Source: Avena insularis (Eukaryota; Streptophyta; Magnoliopsida; Poales; Poaceae). From it: a stretch of DNA of 64,000 nt. The position numbers and the translations under genes are program-made. The DNA lies in assembly GCA_023614405.1 (NCBI GenBank), contig JAJUPC010000037.1:806001-870000 (forward strand), read 5' to 3'. The notes below the pieces were generated by a model. The model did not search any database. It was not told the origin of the DNA and saw nothing but the letters and a program-made list of their open reading frames with translations. Below, in pieces: positions 22,091 through 34,689 of this stretch; position 1 is the stretch's first letter, and the number at the start of each line of letters is the position of its first letter.

Positions 22091-25000
22091 CAATTAATAT
22101 AGTATTAGAAACCATAGAGTTCTGACGACAAGTTCATATTCTTGCTAAGATTTTGTGTCTTGACAGTTTAATGAAATTAGGTCAAACTTTAGCTACACCT
22201 AAGTGCGATATATCGCTCTTGAATTTAATGAAATTAGGTCAAACTCGAACTACAGGTAATTAATTTTAGTTTGCTTTGAAAGTTTTATGAAAAAAGCTTT
22301 TAGAGGTACTCATCGAGTTGTTAATTAATATATCAGAAACCACAGAGAGATTTGACGAGTGGTTCGACTTCTAGCTAAGATTTTGCATCATGAAAATTTT
22401 GAACACCTTTTGAAAACGATCACATGAAATAGGGAGAGAGGGGAAAATGATTTTTCTATTCTCTATGGGCAACCCACAAGCTTGAGGTGCACCTTAGGCT
22501 TAAAGATACAAAATCTATTTTCTCCATAATGTATATGGCGAAACTTAGCAGATGCCACAAACTTTTGTACACATTGTTGATGATCTTATTAGGGAAAAAG
22601 CAAATAGTATATTGGTATTAAACTTCTAGTAGTACTCATTTCTTTGCTTAGACATATGGTCACCTCTGTCCACGCGTTGTACATGCTGAGAGAATAAAAC
22701 TTAGGCAGGGTAAAAGAGGGCAACAACAAAGAGGAGTTGAACGCGGTTTGATGTCAGAGGAAAGTTATGATAGGTTCTTGACACGAGGTACTCCTGCGGC
22801 CACTCTACTAGTAGTAAATTTCAGGACCTAAGCATGCAAAACAAATTGTGTGTTTTCTCTCTCCTTTGCTGCCTCTCACCATCCATCCTCCCTCTCTCCT
22901 ACCCTTTCCCCTCGTGCACCGGCCTGGCTGATCTCTCCCTCGTCCACAGCGTGGTGCTGCGCACGTCTGCCTTGGTACGGCGGCTCTGTGTCTCTAGTGT
23001 GTTCGGCAGCCGCATTGGTGTGGAGTAGGGATGCGGAGTACATAGGAAGGAAACTACTTTGGTCCTTGGCAGCAAAAAAATTCAAACTTTTCCGGTTTTC
23101 GAAATTTTCACTTGCTTCCCAAACATCGGGAGGGAAGGTTACTCAAAAGATCAGCCATTCGCAGTACTTCTTATCTTGTCTTATCTCTTACAATACCATA
23201 CCATACCACTGTATAGTGTACACATAACTTCGAACATTGACCATTGGATCGAGACCGGCAAATCCAAACATTGCTAACCGTTGGATCTTCTTTTCCATTC
23301 TTAGAATCTACAAAGATTATACTGATAGTCTTTAGCATGATGAATGCTAGTATGAGCAAACCTCAGAACACACACTTCATTGCTTAGTTTCAGGGTCCTC
23401 ATGCTAAATGCATGGACTTGGCTGAAATTTTCATTTTTATGAGGTCCTTGATGTAACATGTACTTCCACCGACCGTGTTAACTCTCAAGCACCTCGCTCC
23501 TAGAGACATACCACAGTTAGAAGAAAATGCAACTGCCCCAATGATCAAACAAGCTGGACCATAATTTCTTTTACGTAATACCCAAGTTTTTAGTACTAGG
23601 ATTTTTCAAGATTACTAGCTAACTTCGCACACTTCAGTGACTTCTTGTCGATTATCAAAATTAGGTCAAACTTGAGCTACAAGTAAGCGTGAGAGATTGC
23701 TCTTGACTTAAATGTATTTTTGGAGGTAGATGGGTGCATCTTCTTGTAGTAAACAATGTCATCAGTGTGAGTTTCCAACTATAAGGAAATAAAACTCTCA
23801 ATTTTCCGAGTGATGTCGAGATAAGAAAGCTCGAAGAATATGGATCTCAATGCCATAAGCCAAACTTCTAGACATATTAAGTGGACCAGTGTGTTTTACT
23901 TACGATTCCCATATGATTTTTGAGTTTTCAAACTCCCTAGCTAATTAACTCCGCCCACTTGAATGACTACATGTCAATTTATCAAAATTAGGACAAACTT
24001 GAACTATAACTAAATTGTAGGTTACTCTGAATGTTTTACGAAAAAGCTTTTGGAGGTACCGTACCGATCGGGGGGGTATCAGAATCAATATATGAGAAAC
24101 AACCGAGAGTTTTGACAACAGGTTTGACTTCTTGCTAAGATTTTGCATTGCATGACACTATTTAACGAAATTGGGTCAAACTTGATCTACAAATAAGCGC
24201 GATAGATTGCTGTTGACATATATGAATTTTCATAGAGGTAGATGGGTGCATTTTCTTGTAGTAAACAATGCCATCGGTACGGTGTGATTTTCCAACTATA
24301 TCCGGAAAGAACATTCAATTATTCTCAATTTTCCAAGTGATGACGAGCGAGGTTGTTCTTTTCCGTAAAGAAATGTCAGAAGAATATTGGATCTGAATGC
24401 CAGAAGCCAAGTTTACCGACATATATAGTGGACCAAGATGTTGTACCAATGATTCCCATGTTTCATTTATGAGTTTTCAAACTTCCTAGCTAACTCTACC
24501 CATTTGGCCGAATGACTTTATGTCGATTTATCGAAATTAGGTCAAATTTGAAATTAGAAGTAAATTGTAGGTTGTTTTGAAAGTTTTACGAAAAATCTTT
24601 TGGAGGTACCCATCGAGGGGTCACAATTAATATATCATAAACACCAAGAGTTTTGACGATTGGTTCAACTTCTCGCTAAGATTCTGCATCTTGAAAAATT
24701 AACAAAATTATGTCAAACTTGAGATACAAGTAAGCGCGATAGATTGCTCTTGAATTAAATGTATTTTCAGAGGTATATCGGTGCATCTTGTTGTAGTAAA
24801 CAATGTCGTCAGTGTGAGTTTCCAACTATCAGGTAAGAACATTCAATTTTATATTTTCCGAGTGAAGACGAGCAAGGCTCGTTATTATTGTCCGTAAAGA
24901 GAAGTCCAAAGAATATTGGATGTGGATGCCACAAGCCAAGTTGACAGAAATATATAGTGGATCAACAACATGTGGTACATGCGATTCCCATGTTTTATGA

Positions 25001-26360
25001 GCTTTCAAACTTCCCAGCTAACTCTGCCCATTTTAATGACTTTAAGTTGATTTATCGAAATTAGGTCAAATTTGAAACTACAAGTAAATTGTAGGTTTAG
25101 CTTTGTAATTTTTACGAAACAGCTTTTAATTTGGAGGTACCCATCTAGGGGTCACAATTAATATATCGGAAAACAATGAGAGTTTTGACGATAGGTTCAA
25201 CTTCTTGCTAAGATTTTGCATCTTGACAATTTAACGAAATTAGGTCAAACTTGAGCTACAAGTAAGCGTGATAGATAACTCTTGAATTACATGTCATTTT
25301 ATAGGTAGATGGGTGCATTTTCTAGTTGTAAGCAGTGTCGTGGCTGTGAGTATACAACTACCACTAAAGAAAATTCAATTCTACATTTTCCGAGTGAAGA
25401 CGAGCGAGGTTAGTTGTTCTTTTTCGTAAAGAGAAGTCCAAAGAATACTGGATGTGGATGCCATAAGCCAAGCTAACAAACATATATATATATAGTGGAT
25501 CGATAACATGTTGTACTTGCGATTCCCATGTTTTATGAGTTTTCAAGCTTCCTAGCTAACCCCGCCCATTTGAATGACTTTATGTCGGTATCTCGGCATT
25601 AGGTCCAATTTAAAACTACATGTAAATTCTAGGTTTTTCTTTGATAGATTTACGAAAAAGCTTTTGGAGGTACCTATCGAGGAGTCAAAATTAATATATC
25701 AGAAACCACGAGAGTTTCGATGATAGGTTCAACTTCTTGCTAAGACTTTGCATCTTGACAATTTAACGAAATTAGGTCAAACTTGAGCTAGCTACAAGTA
25801 AACGCCATAGATTAATATTGAATTAAATGTCTTTTCATAGGTAGATCATCAGTGCATCTTCTTGTAGTAAACATTGTCGTCGGTGTGGGTTTCCAACTAT
25901 CAAGAAAGAACATTCAATTCTACATTTTCCGAGTGAAGAATACGAACGAGGTTGTTCTTTTTCCTAAAGAAAATTCCAAAGAATATTGAATCTGAATGCC
26001 ACAATCCAAGTTTACATACATATATATTGGATCAACATGTTGTACTAACGATTCCGAAGTTTTATGAGTTTCAAACTTCCCAGCTAACTCTGTCCATTAG
26101 AATGACTTTATGTCGATTTATCGAAATTAAGTCAAATTTGAATCTACAAGTACTAGTAAATTGCACGTGCCCTACACGTGAGACTCAGATAATAGACATC
26201 TGGCATATCATCACTATATAAAATTATAATAGGTAAAGCAGGAAAAATATAATAGGTAAAATTTGAACTACTACAAGTAAACCGTGTAGGTTGCTTTGAA
26301 TGTTTTACGAAAAAGCTCTTAGAGGTACCCATCGGAGGGGACGCGGGGGGGGGGGGGGTT
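22091..26360 (+). repeat. Higher-order unit 1
   Basis: First unit, abutting the CACTA tip at 22085. Its monomer anchors (AGGTCAAACTTGAG-like) lie near 23660, 24165, 24712, 25242, 25770 and 26455. The non-monomeric insert runs from about 22430 to 23640 and includes a C/T-rich segment (22850-22990). Confidence 0.8.
22834..23028 (+). other. Short ORF in the unit 1 insert, kept in all three units
   Basis: A 64-codon frame starts at MQNKLCV and ends at RIGVE. Unit 2 has a 64-codon counterpart at 27104-27298 and unit 3 a 65-codon frame at 31354-31551 sharing ADLSLVHSVV and the final GV-E/K stop. In unit 3 the first half is in another frame, so the N-terminus is not conserved. The opposite strand also carries similar frames (22876-23085, 31447-31647), which argues for chance conservation of a young repeat. 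Function unknown. Confidence 0.2.
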
Positions 26361-29300
26361 CAATTAATATATTATCAGAAACCATAGAGAGTTCTAACAA
26401 CATGTTCATCTTCTTGCAAAGATTTTGTGTCTTGACAGTTTACTGAAATTAGGTCAAACTTGAGCTACAACTAAGTGCGGTAGATTGCTCTTGAATTTAA
26501 TGAAATTAGGTCAAACTTGAAATACAAGTAAAAAATTGTAGGTTGCTTTGAAAGTTTTATGAAAAAGCTTTTGGAGGTACCTATCAAGCGGTTAATTAAT
26601 ATATCAGAAACCATATAGAGTTTTGACGAGTGATTTGACTTCTAGCTAATATTTTGCGTCATCAAAATTTTGAACACCTTTTGAAAACGATCACATCAAG
26701 TAGGGAGAGAGGAGAAATTATTTTTCTATTCTATATGGGCAACCCACAAGCTTGAGGTGCACCTTAGGCTTAAAGATATAAACAATATTTTCTCCACAAT
26801 GTATATGGTGAACCTTAGCATATGCCACATACTTTTGTACACACTGCTGATGCCCTTATTAGGAAAAAGCAAATAGTATATTAGTAGTACACTAGTAGTA
26901 GTACTCATTTCTTTGCTTAGAGATATGCTCACCTTTTGTCCACACGTTGTACACGCTAAGAGAATAAAACATAGGCATGGTAAAAGAGGGTAGCAACAAA
27001 GTGGAATTGAAGGAGGTTCGGTGTCAGAGGAAAGTTATGATGGGTTCCTGACACGAGGTACTCCTGCGGCCACTCTACTAGTAGTAAATTTCAGGACCTA
27101 TGCATGCAAAACAAATTGTGCGTTTCCTCTCTTCTTTGCTGCCTCTCACCAACCATCCTCCCTCCCTCCTACCCTTTCCCCTCGCGCACCTGCCCGGATG
27201 ATCTCTCCCTCGTCCACATCATGGTGTTGAGCACGTGTGCCTTGGTACGGTGGATCTGTGTCTCTAGCGTGTTTGGCAGCTGCGTTGGTGTGGAGTAGGG
27301 ACAAGGAGTACATAGGAAGTAAACCACTTTGGTCCTTGGTGGCAAAAAATTCTAACTTTTCCAGTTTTCAAAATTTTCACTTGCTTCCCAAAGATCGGGG
27401 GGGAATGTTACTCAAACAGCCATTCGCAGTACTTCTTATCTTATCTTTATCTTGTCTTATCTCTTACAATACCATACCATACCAGTGTATAGTGTATGGG
27501 TAACTTCGAACATTGATCGTTGGATCAAGACCGGAAAATCCAAACATTGCTAACCGTTGGATGTTCTTTTCCATGCTTAGCATCTACAAAGATTCTACTG
27601 ATAGTATTTAGCACGATGAATGCTAGTATACGCAAACCTCCAAACACACACTTCTTTGCTCAGTTTCAAGGTCCTTGTGCTAAATGCATGGACTTGGGTG
27701 AAATTTTCATTTTTATGAGGTCCTTGATGTAACTTGTACTTCCACCGACCGTGTTAACTCTCCAGCACCTCACTCCTATGAGACATGCCATAGTTAAAAG
27801 AAAATGCAACCGCTCCAATTATCAATCAAAATGGACCACAATTTCTTATACGTAGTACCCAAGTTTTTAGTACTAGGATTTTTCAAGCTTCCTAGCTAAC
27901 TTCGAACACTTCAGTGACTTCTTGTTGATTAACGAAATTAGGTCAAACTTGAGCTACAAGTAAGCACAATAGATTCGTCTTGAATTAAATGTATTTTTTG
28001 AGGTAGATGGGTGCATATTCTTGTAGTAAACAATCTCATCAGTGTGAGTTTCGAACTATAAGGAAATAAAATTCTCAGTTTTCCGAGTGATGACAAGACG
28101 ATTCTTTTCTGTAAAGAAAGCTCGTAGAATATGGATCTCAATGCCATAATCCAAGCTTCTAGACATATTAAGTGGACCAACGTGTTTTACTTATTATTCC
28201 CATATGTTTTTTGAGTTTTCAAACTGCCAAGCTAATTAACTCCGCCCACTTGAATGACTACATGTCGATTTATCGAAATTAGGCCAAACTTGAACTATAA
28301 CTAAATTGTGGGTTGCTCTGAAAGTTTTACAAAAAAGCTTTTGGAGGTACCATACCAATCGGGTGGGGGGGGTCAGTATCAATATATGAGAAACAACCGA
28401 GAGTTTTGACAACAGGTTTGACTTCTTGCTAAGATTTTGCATCGCATGACACAGTTTAACAAAATTGGGTCAAACTTGAGCTACAAATAAGCTCGATAGA
28501 TTGCTGTTGAAATATATGACTTTTCAGAGAGGTAGATGGGTGCATTTTCTTGTGGTAAACAGTGCCGTCGGGTGTGATTTTCCAACTATATCAGGAAAGA
28601 ACATTCAATTATTCTCAATTTTCTGAGTGATGACGAGCGAGGTTGTTCTTTTCCATAAAGAAATGTCCAAGGAATATTGGATCTGAATGCCAGAAGCCAA
28701 GTTTAACGACATATATAGTGGACCAACATGTTGTACCAATGATTCCCATGTTTTATTGATGAGTTTTCAAACTTCCTAGCTTCCTCTACCATTTGACCGA
28801 ATGACTTTATGTCGATTTATCGAAATTAGGTCAAATTAGAAACTACAAGTAAATTGTAGGTTTCTTTGAAAGTTTTACGAAAAATCTTTTGGAGGTACCC
28901 ATCGAGGGGTCACAATTAATATATATCATAAAACACCGATAGTTTTAACGATAGGTTCAACTTCTTGCTAAGATTCTGCATCTTGACAAATTAGGTCAAA
29001 CTTGAGCTACAAGTAAGCGCGATAGATTACTCTTGAATTAAATGTATTTCCAGAGATAGATCAATGCATATTGTTGTAGTAAACAATGTCGTCAGTGTGA
29101 ATTTCCAACTATCAGGAAAGAAAATTCAATTCTGCATTTTCCGAGTGAAGATTAGCTAGGTAGGTTGTTATTTTCCGTAAAGAGAAGTCCAAAGAATATT
29201 GGATGTGGATGCCACAAGGAAAGTTGATAGACATATATAGTCGACCAACAACATGTTGTACTTGCAATTCCCATGTTTTATGAGCTTTCAAACTTCCTAG

Positions 29301-30615
29301 CTAACTCTGCCCATTTTAATGACTTTAAGTTGATTTGTCAAAATTAGGTGAAATTTGAAACTTCAAGTAAATTGTAGGTTTTGCTCTATAATTTTTACGA
29401 AGAAGCTTTTAATTTGGAGGTACCCATCGAGGGGTCACAATTAATATATCTGAAAACAACGAGAGTTGTGACGATAGGTTCAACTTCTTGCTAAGATTTT
29501 GCATCTTGACAATTTAACCAAATTAGGTCAAACTTGAGCTACAAGTAAGCACGATAGAGGTAGACGGGTGCATTTTCTATTAGTAAGCAGTGCCGTGGTT
29601 GTGAGTGTCCAACTACCAGGAAAGAACATTCAATCCTACATTTTCCGAGTGAAGATGAGCAAGGTTAGTTGTTCTTTTCCGTAAAGACAAGTCCAAAGAA
29701 TATTGGATGTGGATGCCACAAGCCAAGTTGACAGACATATATATATATAGTGGATCAACAATATGTTGTACTTGCAATTCCTAGGTTTTATGAGTTTTCA
29801 AGCTTCCTAGCGAACCCCACCCATTTGAATAACTTTATGTCGATATCTCGGAATTAGGTCAAATTTGAAACTACAAGTAAATTGTAGGTTTTGCTTTGAT
29901 AGCTTTATGAAAAAGCTTTTGGAGGTACCCATCAAGGGGTCAAAATTAATATATCAGAAACCAGCGAGAATTTCGACGATAGGTTCAACTTCTTGCTAAG
30001 ACTTTGCATATTGACAATTTAACGAAATTAGGTCAAACTTTATCTAGATACAAGTAAACACCATAGATTTCTCTTGAATTAAATGTCTTTTCATAGGTAG
30101 ATCATTGGGGCATCTTCTTGTAGTAAATAGTGCCATCGGTGTGAGTTTCCAACTATCAAGAAAGAACATTCAATTCTACATTTTCTGAGTGAAGAATACG
30201 AGCGAGGTTGTTCTTTTTCCTAAAGAAAAGTCCAAAGAATATTGGATTTGAGTGCCACAATACAAGTTTACATACATATATATTTCATTAACATGTTGTA
30301 CCAACGATTCCCATGTTTTATGAGTTTTCAAACTTCCCAGCTAGCTCTGCCCATTAGAATGACTTTATGTTGATTTATCGAAATTAGCTCAAATTTGAAA
30401 CTACAAGTACTAGTAAATGCATGTGCCCTGCACATGAGACTCAGATAATAGACATCCGGCATATCATCACTATATAAAATTATAATAGGTAAAGCAGAAA
30501 AAGTATAATAGGTAAAATTTGAACTACTACAAGTAAACTATGAAGGTTGCTTTGAAAGTTTTATGAAAAAGAACTTAGAGGTACCCATCAGAGGGGGCGT
30601 GCGGGGGGGGGGGGT
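26361..30615 (+). repeat. Higher-order unit 2
   Basis: Second unit, preceded by a run of 14 G (26345-26358). Its monomer anchors are near 27937, 28465, 28985, 29525, 30028 and 30705. The insert at 26700-27920 closely matches that of unit 1, including ATGCATGCAAAACAAATTGT-type text near 27100. Confidence 0.8.
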
Positions 30616-33600
30616 CAATTAATATACTATCAGAAACCACAGAGAGTTCTGACGACAAGTTCATCTTCTTGCTAAGATTTTGCATCTTGATAGTTTAATG
30701 AAATTAGGTCAAACTTGAGCTACAACTAAGTGTGATAGATTGCTCTTCAATTTAATGAAATTAGTTCAAACTTGAACTACAAGTAATAAATTGTAGGTTT
30801 CTTTGAAATTTTTATGAAAAAGCTTTTGGAAGTACCCATCGAGCGGTTAATTAATATATTAGAAACCATAGAGAGTTTTGACAAGTGGTTCAACTTCTAG
30901 CTAAGATTTTGCATCATGAAAATTTTGAACACCTTTTGAAAACAATCACATGAAATAGGGAGAGAGGGGAAATGATTTCTCTATTCTCTATGGGCAACCC
31001 ACAAGCTTGAGGTGCACCTTAGGCTTAAAGATACAAACTCTATTTTCTCCACAATGTATATGGTGAACCTTAGCGGATGCCACATACTTATGTACACATT
31101 GCTGATGCCCTTATCAGGGAAAAATAAATAGTATAATAGTAGTACACTAGTAGTAGTACTCATTTATTTTCTTAGACATATGGTTACCTCTGTCCATGCA
31201 CTGTACATGCTGAGAAAATAAAATGTAGGCAGAGAAAAAGACGGCAGCAGCGAAGAGGAGTTGAAGGTGATTCGATGTCAGAGGAAAGTTATGATGGGTT
31301 CCTGACACAAGGTACTCCTGCGTCCACTCTACTAGTAGTAAATTTCAGGACCTATGCACGCAAAACAAATTGTGTGTTTTCTCTCTCCTTCGCTGCCTCT
31401 CACCATCCATCCTCCCTCTCTCCTACTCTTTCCCCTGACGCACGGCTCAGCTGATCTCTCCCTCGTCCATAGTGTGGTGATGTGCATGTGTGCCTTGGTA
31501 CGGCGGCTCAGTGTCTCTGGCGTGATCGACAACCGTGTTGGTGTGAAGTAGGGATGAGGAGTACATAGGAAGGAAACCACTTTGGTCCTTGGCGACAAAA
31601 AAATCAAACTTTACGGTTTTCGAAATTTTCACTTGCTTCCCAAACATCGGGAGCGAAGGTTACTCAAAAGATCGGCCATTCACAATACTACTTATCTTAT
31701 CTTTATCTTGTCTTATATCTTACAATATGATACCATAGCACTATATAGTGTATGGATAACTTCGAACATTGACATTGGATCAAGACCGACAAATCCAAAC
31801 ATTTCTAACCGTTGGGTCTACTTTTCCATTTTTAGCATCTACAAAGATTCTACTGATAGTCTTTAGCACGATGAACGCCAGTATGCGCAAACCTCTAAAC
31901 ACCCACTTTATTGCTTAGTTTCAGGGTCCTTGTCCTGAATGCATGGACTTCGGTGCAATTTTCATTTTTATGAAGTCCTTGATGTAACTCATACTTCCAC
32001 CGATCGTGTTAACTCTCAAGCACCTCGCTCCTATGAGGCATACAATAGTTAAAGGAAAATGCAACCGCCCCAATTATCAAACAAACTGGACCATAGATTC
32101 TTATATGTAATACCCAAGTATTTAGTACTAGGATTTTTCAAGCTTCCTAGGTAACTTTGGACACTTTAGTGACTTCTTGTCGATTAACGTAATTAGGTCA
32201 AACTTGAGCTACAAGTAAGCGTGATAGATTTCTCTTGAATTAAATGTTTCGGAGGTAGATGGGTGCATCTTCTTGTAGTAAACAATGTCGTCAGTGTGAG
32301 TTTCCAACTATCAGTAAATAAAATTCTCAGTTTTCCGAGTGATGACGAGATGGTTCTTTTTAGGAAAGAAAGCTCGAAGAATATAGATCTCAATGCCATA
32401 AGCCAAGCTTCTAGACATATTAAATGGACCAACGTGTTTTACTTACGATTCCCTTATGTTTTTTGAGTTTTCAAAATCCCTGGCTAATTAATTCTGCCCA
32501 CTTGAATGACTACATGTCGATTTATCAAAATGAGGTCAAACTTGAACTATAACTAAATTGTAGGTTGCTCTACAAGTATTACGAAAAAGCTTTTGGAGGT
32601 ACCGTACCGATCGGGGGGGGGGTGTCAGAATCAATATATGAGAAACAACCGAGAGTTTTGACAATAGGTTTTTCTTCTTGCTAAGATTTTGCATCGCATG
32701 ACACTATTTAACGAAATTGGGTCAAACTTGAGCTACAAGTAAGCATGATATGCTGTTGAAATATTTGACTTTTCAGAGAGGTGGATGGGTTCATTTTCTT
32801 GTAGTAAACAGTGTCGTCGGTACGGTGTGATTTTCCAACTATATCAGGAAAGAACATTCAATTATTCTCAATTTTCCGAGTGATGACGAGCGAGGTTGTT
32901 CTTTTTCGTAAAGAAATGTCCGAAGAATATTGGATCTGAATGCCAGAAGCCAAGTTTACCGACATATATAGTGGACCAACATGTTGTAACAAAAATTCCC
33001 ATGTTTTATTTATCAGTTTTCAAACTTCCTACCTAACTCTTCCCATTTGACCGAATGACTTTATGTTTATTTATCAAAATTATGTCAAATTTGAAACTAC
33101 AAGTGAATTGTCTGTTGCTTTGAAAGTTTTATGAAAAAACTTTTGGAGCTACCCATTGAGGGGTCACAATTAATATATCATAAAACACCGAGAGTTTTGA
33201 CGATAGGTTCAACTTCTTGCTAACATTCTGCATCTTGACAATTTAACAAAATTAGGTCAAACTTGAGCTACAAGTAAGCACGATAGATTGCTCTTTAATT
33301 AACTGTATTTTCAGAGGTAGATCGAGGCATCTTGTTGTAGTAAACAATTTCATCAGTGTGAGTTTCCAACTATCAGGAAAAAACATTAAATTCAACATTT
33401 TTCGAGTGAAGACGAGCTAGGTTGGTTGTTCTTTTCCGTAAAGAGAAGTCCAAAGAATATTGGATGTGGATGCCACAAGCCAAGTTGACAGACATATATA
33501 GTCGATCGACAACATGTTGTACTTGCGATTCCCATGTTTTATGAGCTTTCAAACTTCCTAGTTAATTCTGCCCATTTTAATGACTTTAAGTCGATTTATC

Positions 33601-34290
33601 GAAATTAGGTCAAATTTGAAACTACAAGTAAATTGTAGGTTTTGCTTTGTAATTTTTACAAAAAAGCTTTTAATTTGGAGGTACCCATCGAGGGGTCACA
33701 ATTAATATATCTAAAAACAACAAGAGTTTTAATGATAAGTTTAACTGCTTGCTAAGGTTTTGCATCTTGACAATTTAACGAAATTAGGTCAAACTTGAGC
33801 TACAAGTAAGCGTGATAGATAACTCTTGAATTAACTATCATTTCAGAGGTAGATGGGTTCATTTTCTAGTAGTAAGCAGTGCCGTCGGTGTGAGTGTCCA
33901 ACTACCAGGAAGAACATTCAATTCTACATTCTGCGAGTGAAGACGAGCGAGGTTAGTTATTCTTTTTCCGTAAAGAGAAGTCCAAAGAATATTGGATATG
34001 GATGCCACAAGCCAAGTTGACAGACATAGATAGTGGATCGACAACATGTTGTACTTGCGATTCCCATGTTTTATGGGTTTTCAAGATTCCTATCTAAGCC
34101 CGCACATTTGAATAACTTTATATCGATATCTTAGAATTAGGTCAAAACTACAAGTAAATTGTAGATTTTGCTTTAATAGTTTTACGAAAAAAGATTTTGG
34201 AGGTACCCATCGTGGAGTCAAAATTAATATACCAGAAACCAGCGAGAGTTTCCACGATAGGTTCAACTTCTTGCGAAGATTTAGAATCTT
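30616..34290 (+). repeat. Higher-order unit 3, shortened
   Basis: Third unit, preceded by a run of 12 G (30603-30614). Monomer anchors are near 32187, 32710, 33250 and 33785. The last monomers and G-run junction of units 1 and 2 are missing, and the sequence passes straight into the GAAAATTTTGAA segment at 34291. Confidence 0.75.
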
Positions 34291-34510
34291 GAAAATTTTG
34301 AACCCCTTTTGAAAATGATCACATGAGAAATAAGGAGAGAGGGGAAATGATTTTTCTATTTTCTATGGGCAACCCATTAGCTTTTGAGGTGCACCTTAGG
34401 CTTAAAGATAACTTTATTTTCTCCATATTATATAAGATGAACCTTAATTAGTGGATGCCACATAAGCCTTAAGGTGTGCTATTTTACACATTGCAGATGA
34501 CCTTAGGGCA

Positions 34511-34689
34511 TCACCTATGTTTGTAAAAAACCTTGTTGATAAGATGGCTCCTAACATGACCATGAAATCAATATGATTTAGAAATTGCGAATTCGCATGA
34601 TTGTATTAACATCATCCTCCCAACATGATGTAATTTATCTCATAATTTTTTGAAACTCCTAAGTATTATATCCATTATCTTTCGATATC
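34511..34689. other. Junction right of the tandem array
   Basis: Short AT-rich stretch with no feature recognised, between the array and the gene-like unit. Confidence 0.3.

Larger units (their letters stand above)
22086..34510 (+). repeat. 12.4-kb higher-order tandem array of about 4.26-kb units
   Basis: The landmark CAATTAATAT after a G-run occurs at 22091, 26361 and 30616 (periods 4270 and 4255). GGGCAACCCACAAGCTTGAG recurs with the same spacing, and a diverged form closes the array near 34370. Each unit holds about six related monomers of roughly 530 bp, anchored on GAAATTAGGTCAAACTTGAG and GGAGGTACCCATCGAGGGGT, plus a unique insert of about 1.2 kb. The last interval is only 3373 bp because the third unit lacks about 880 bp near its end. 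No transposase, polymerase or structural-protein frame was seen. A satellite-like array is the simplest reading; family unknown. Confidence 0.85.
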
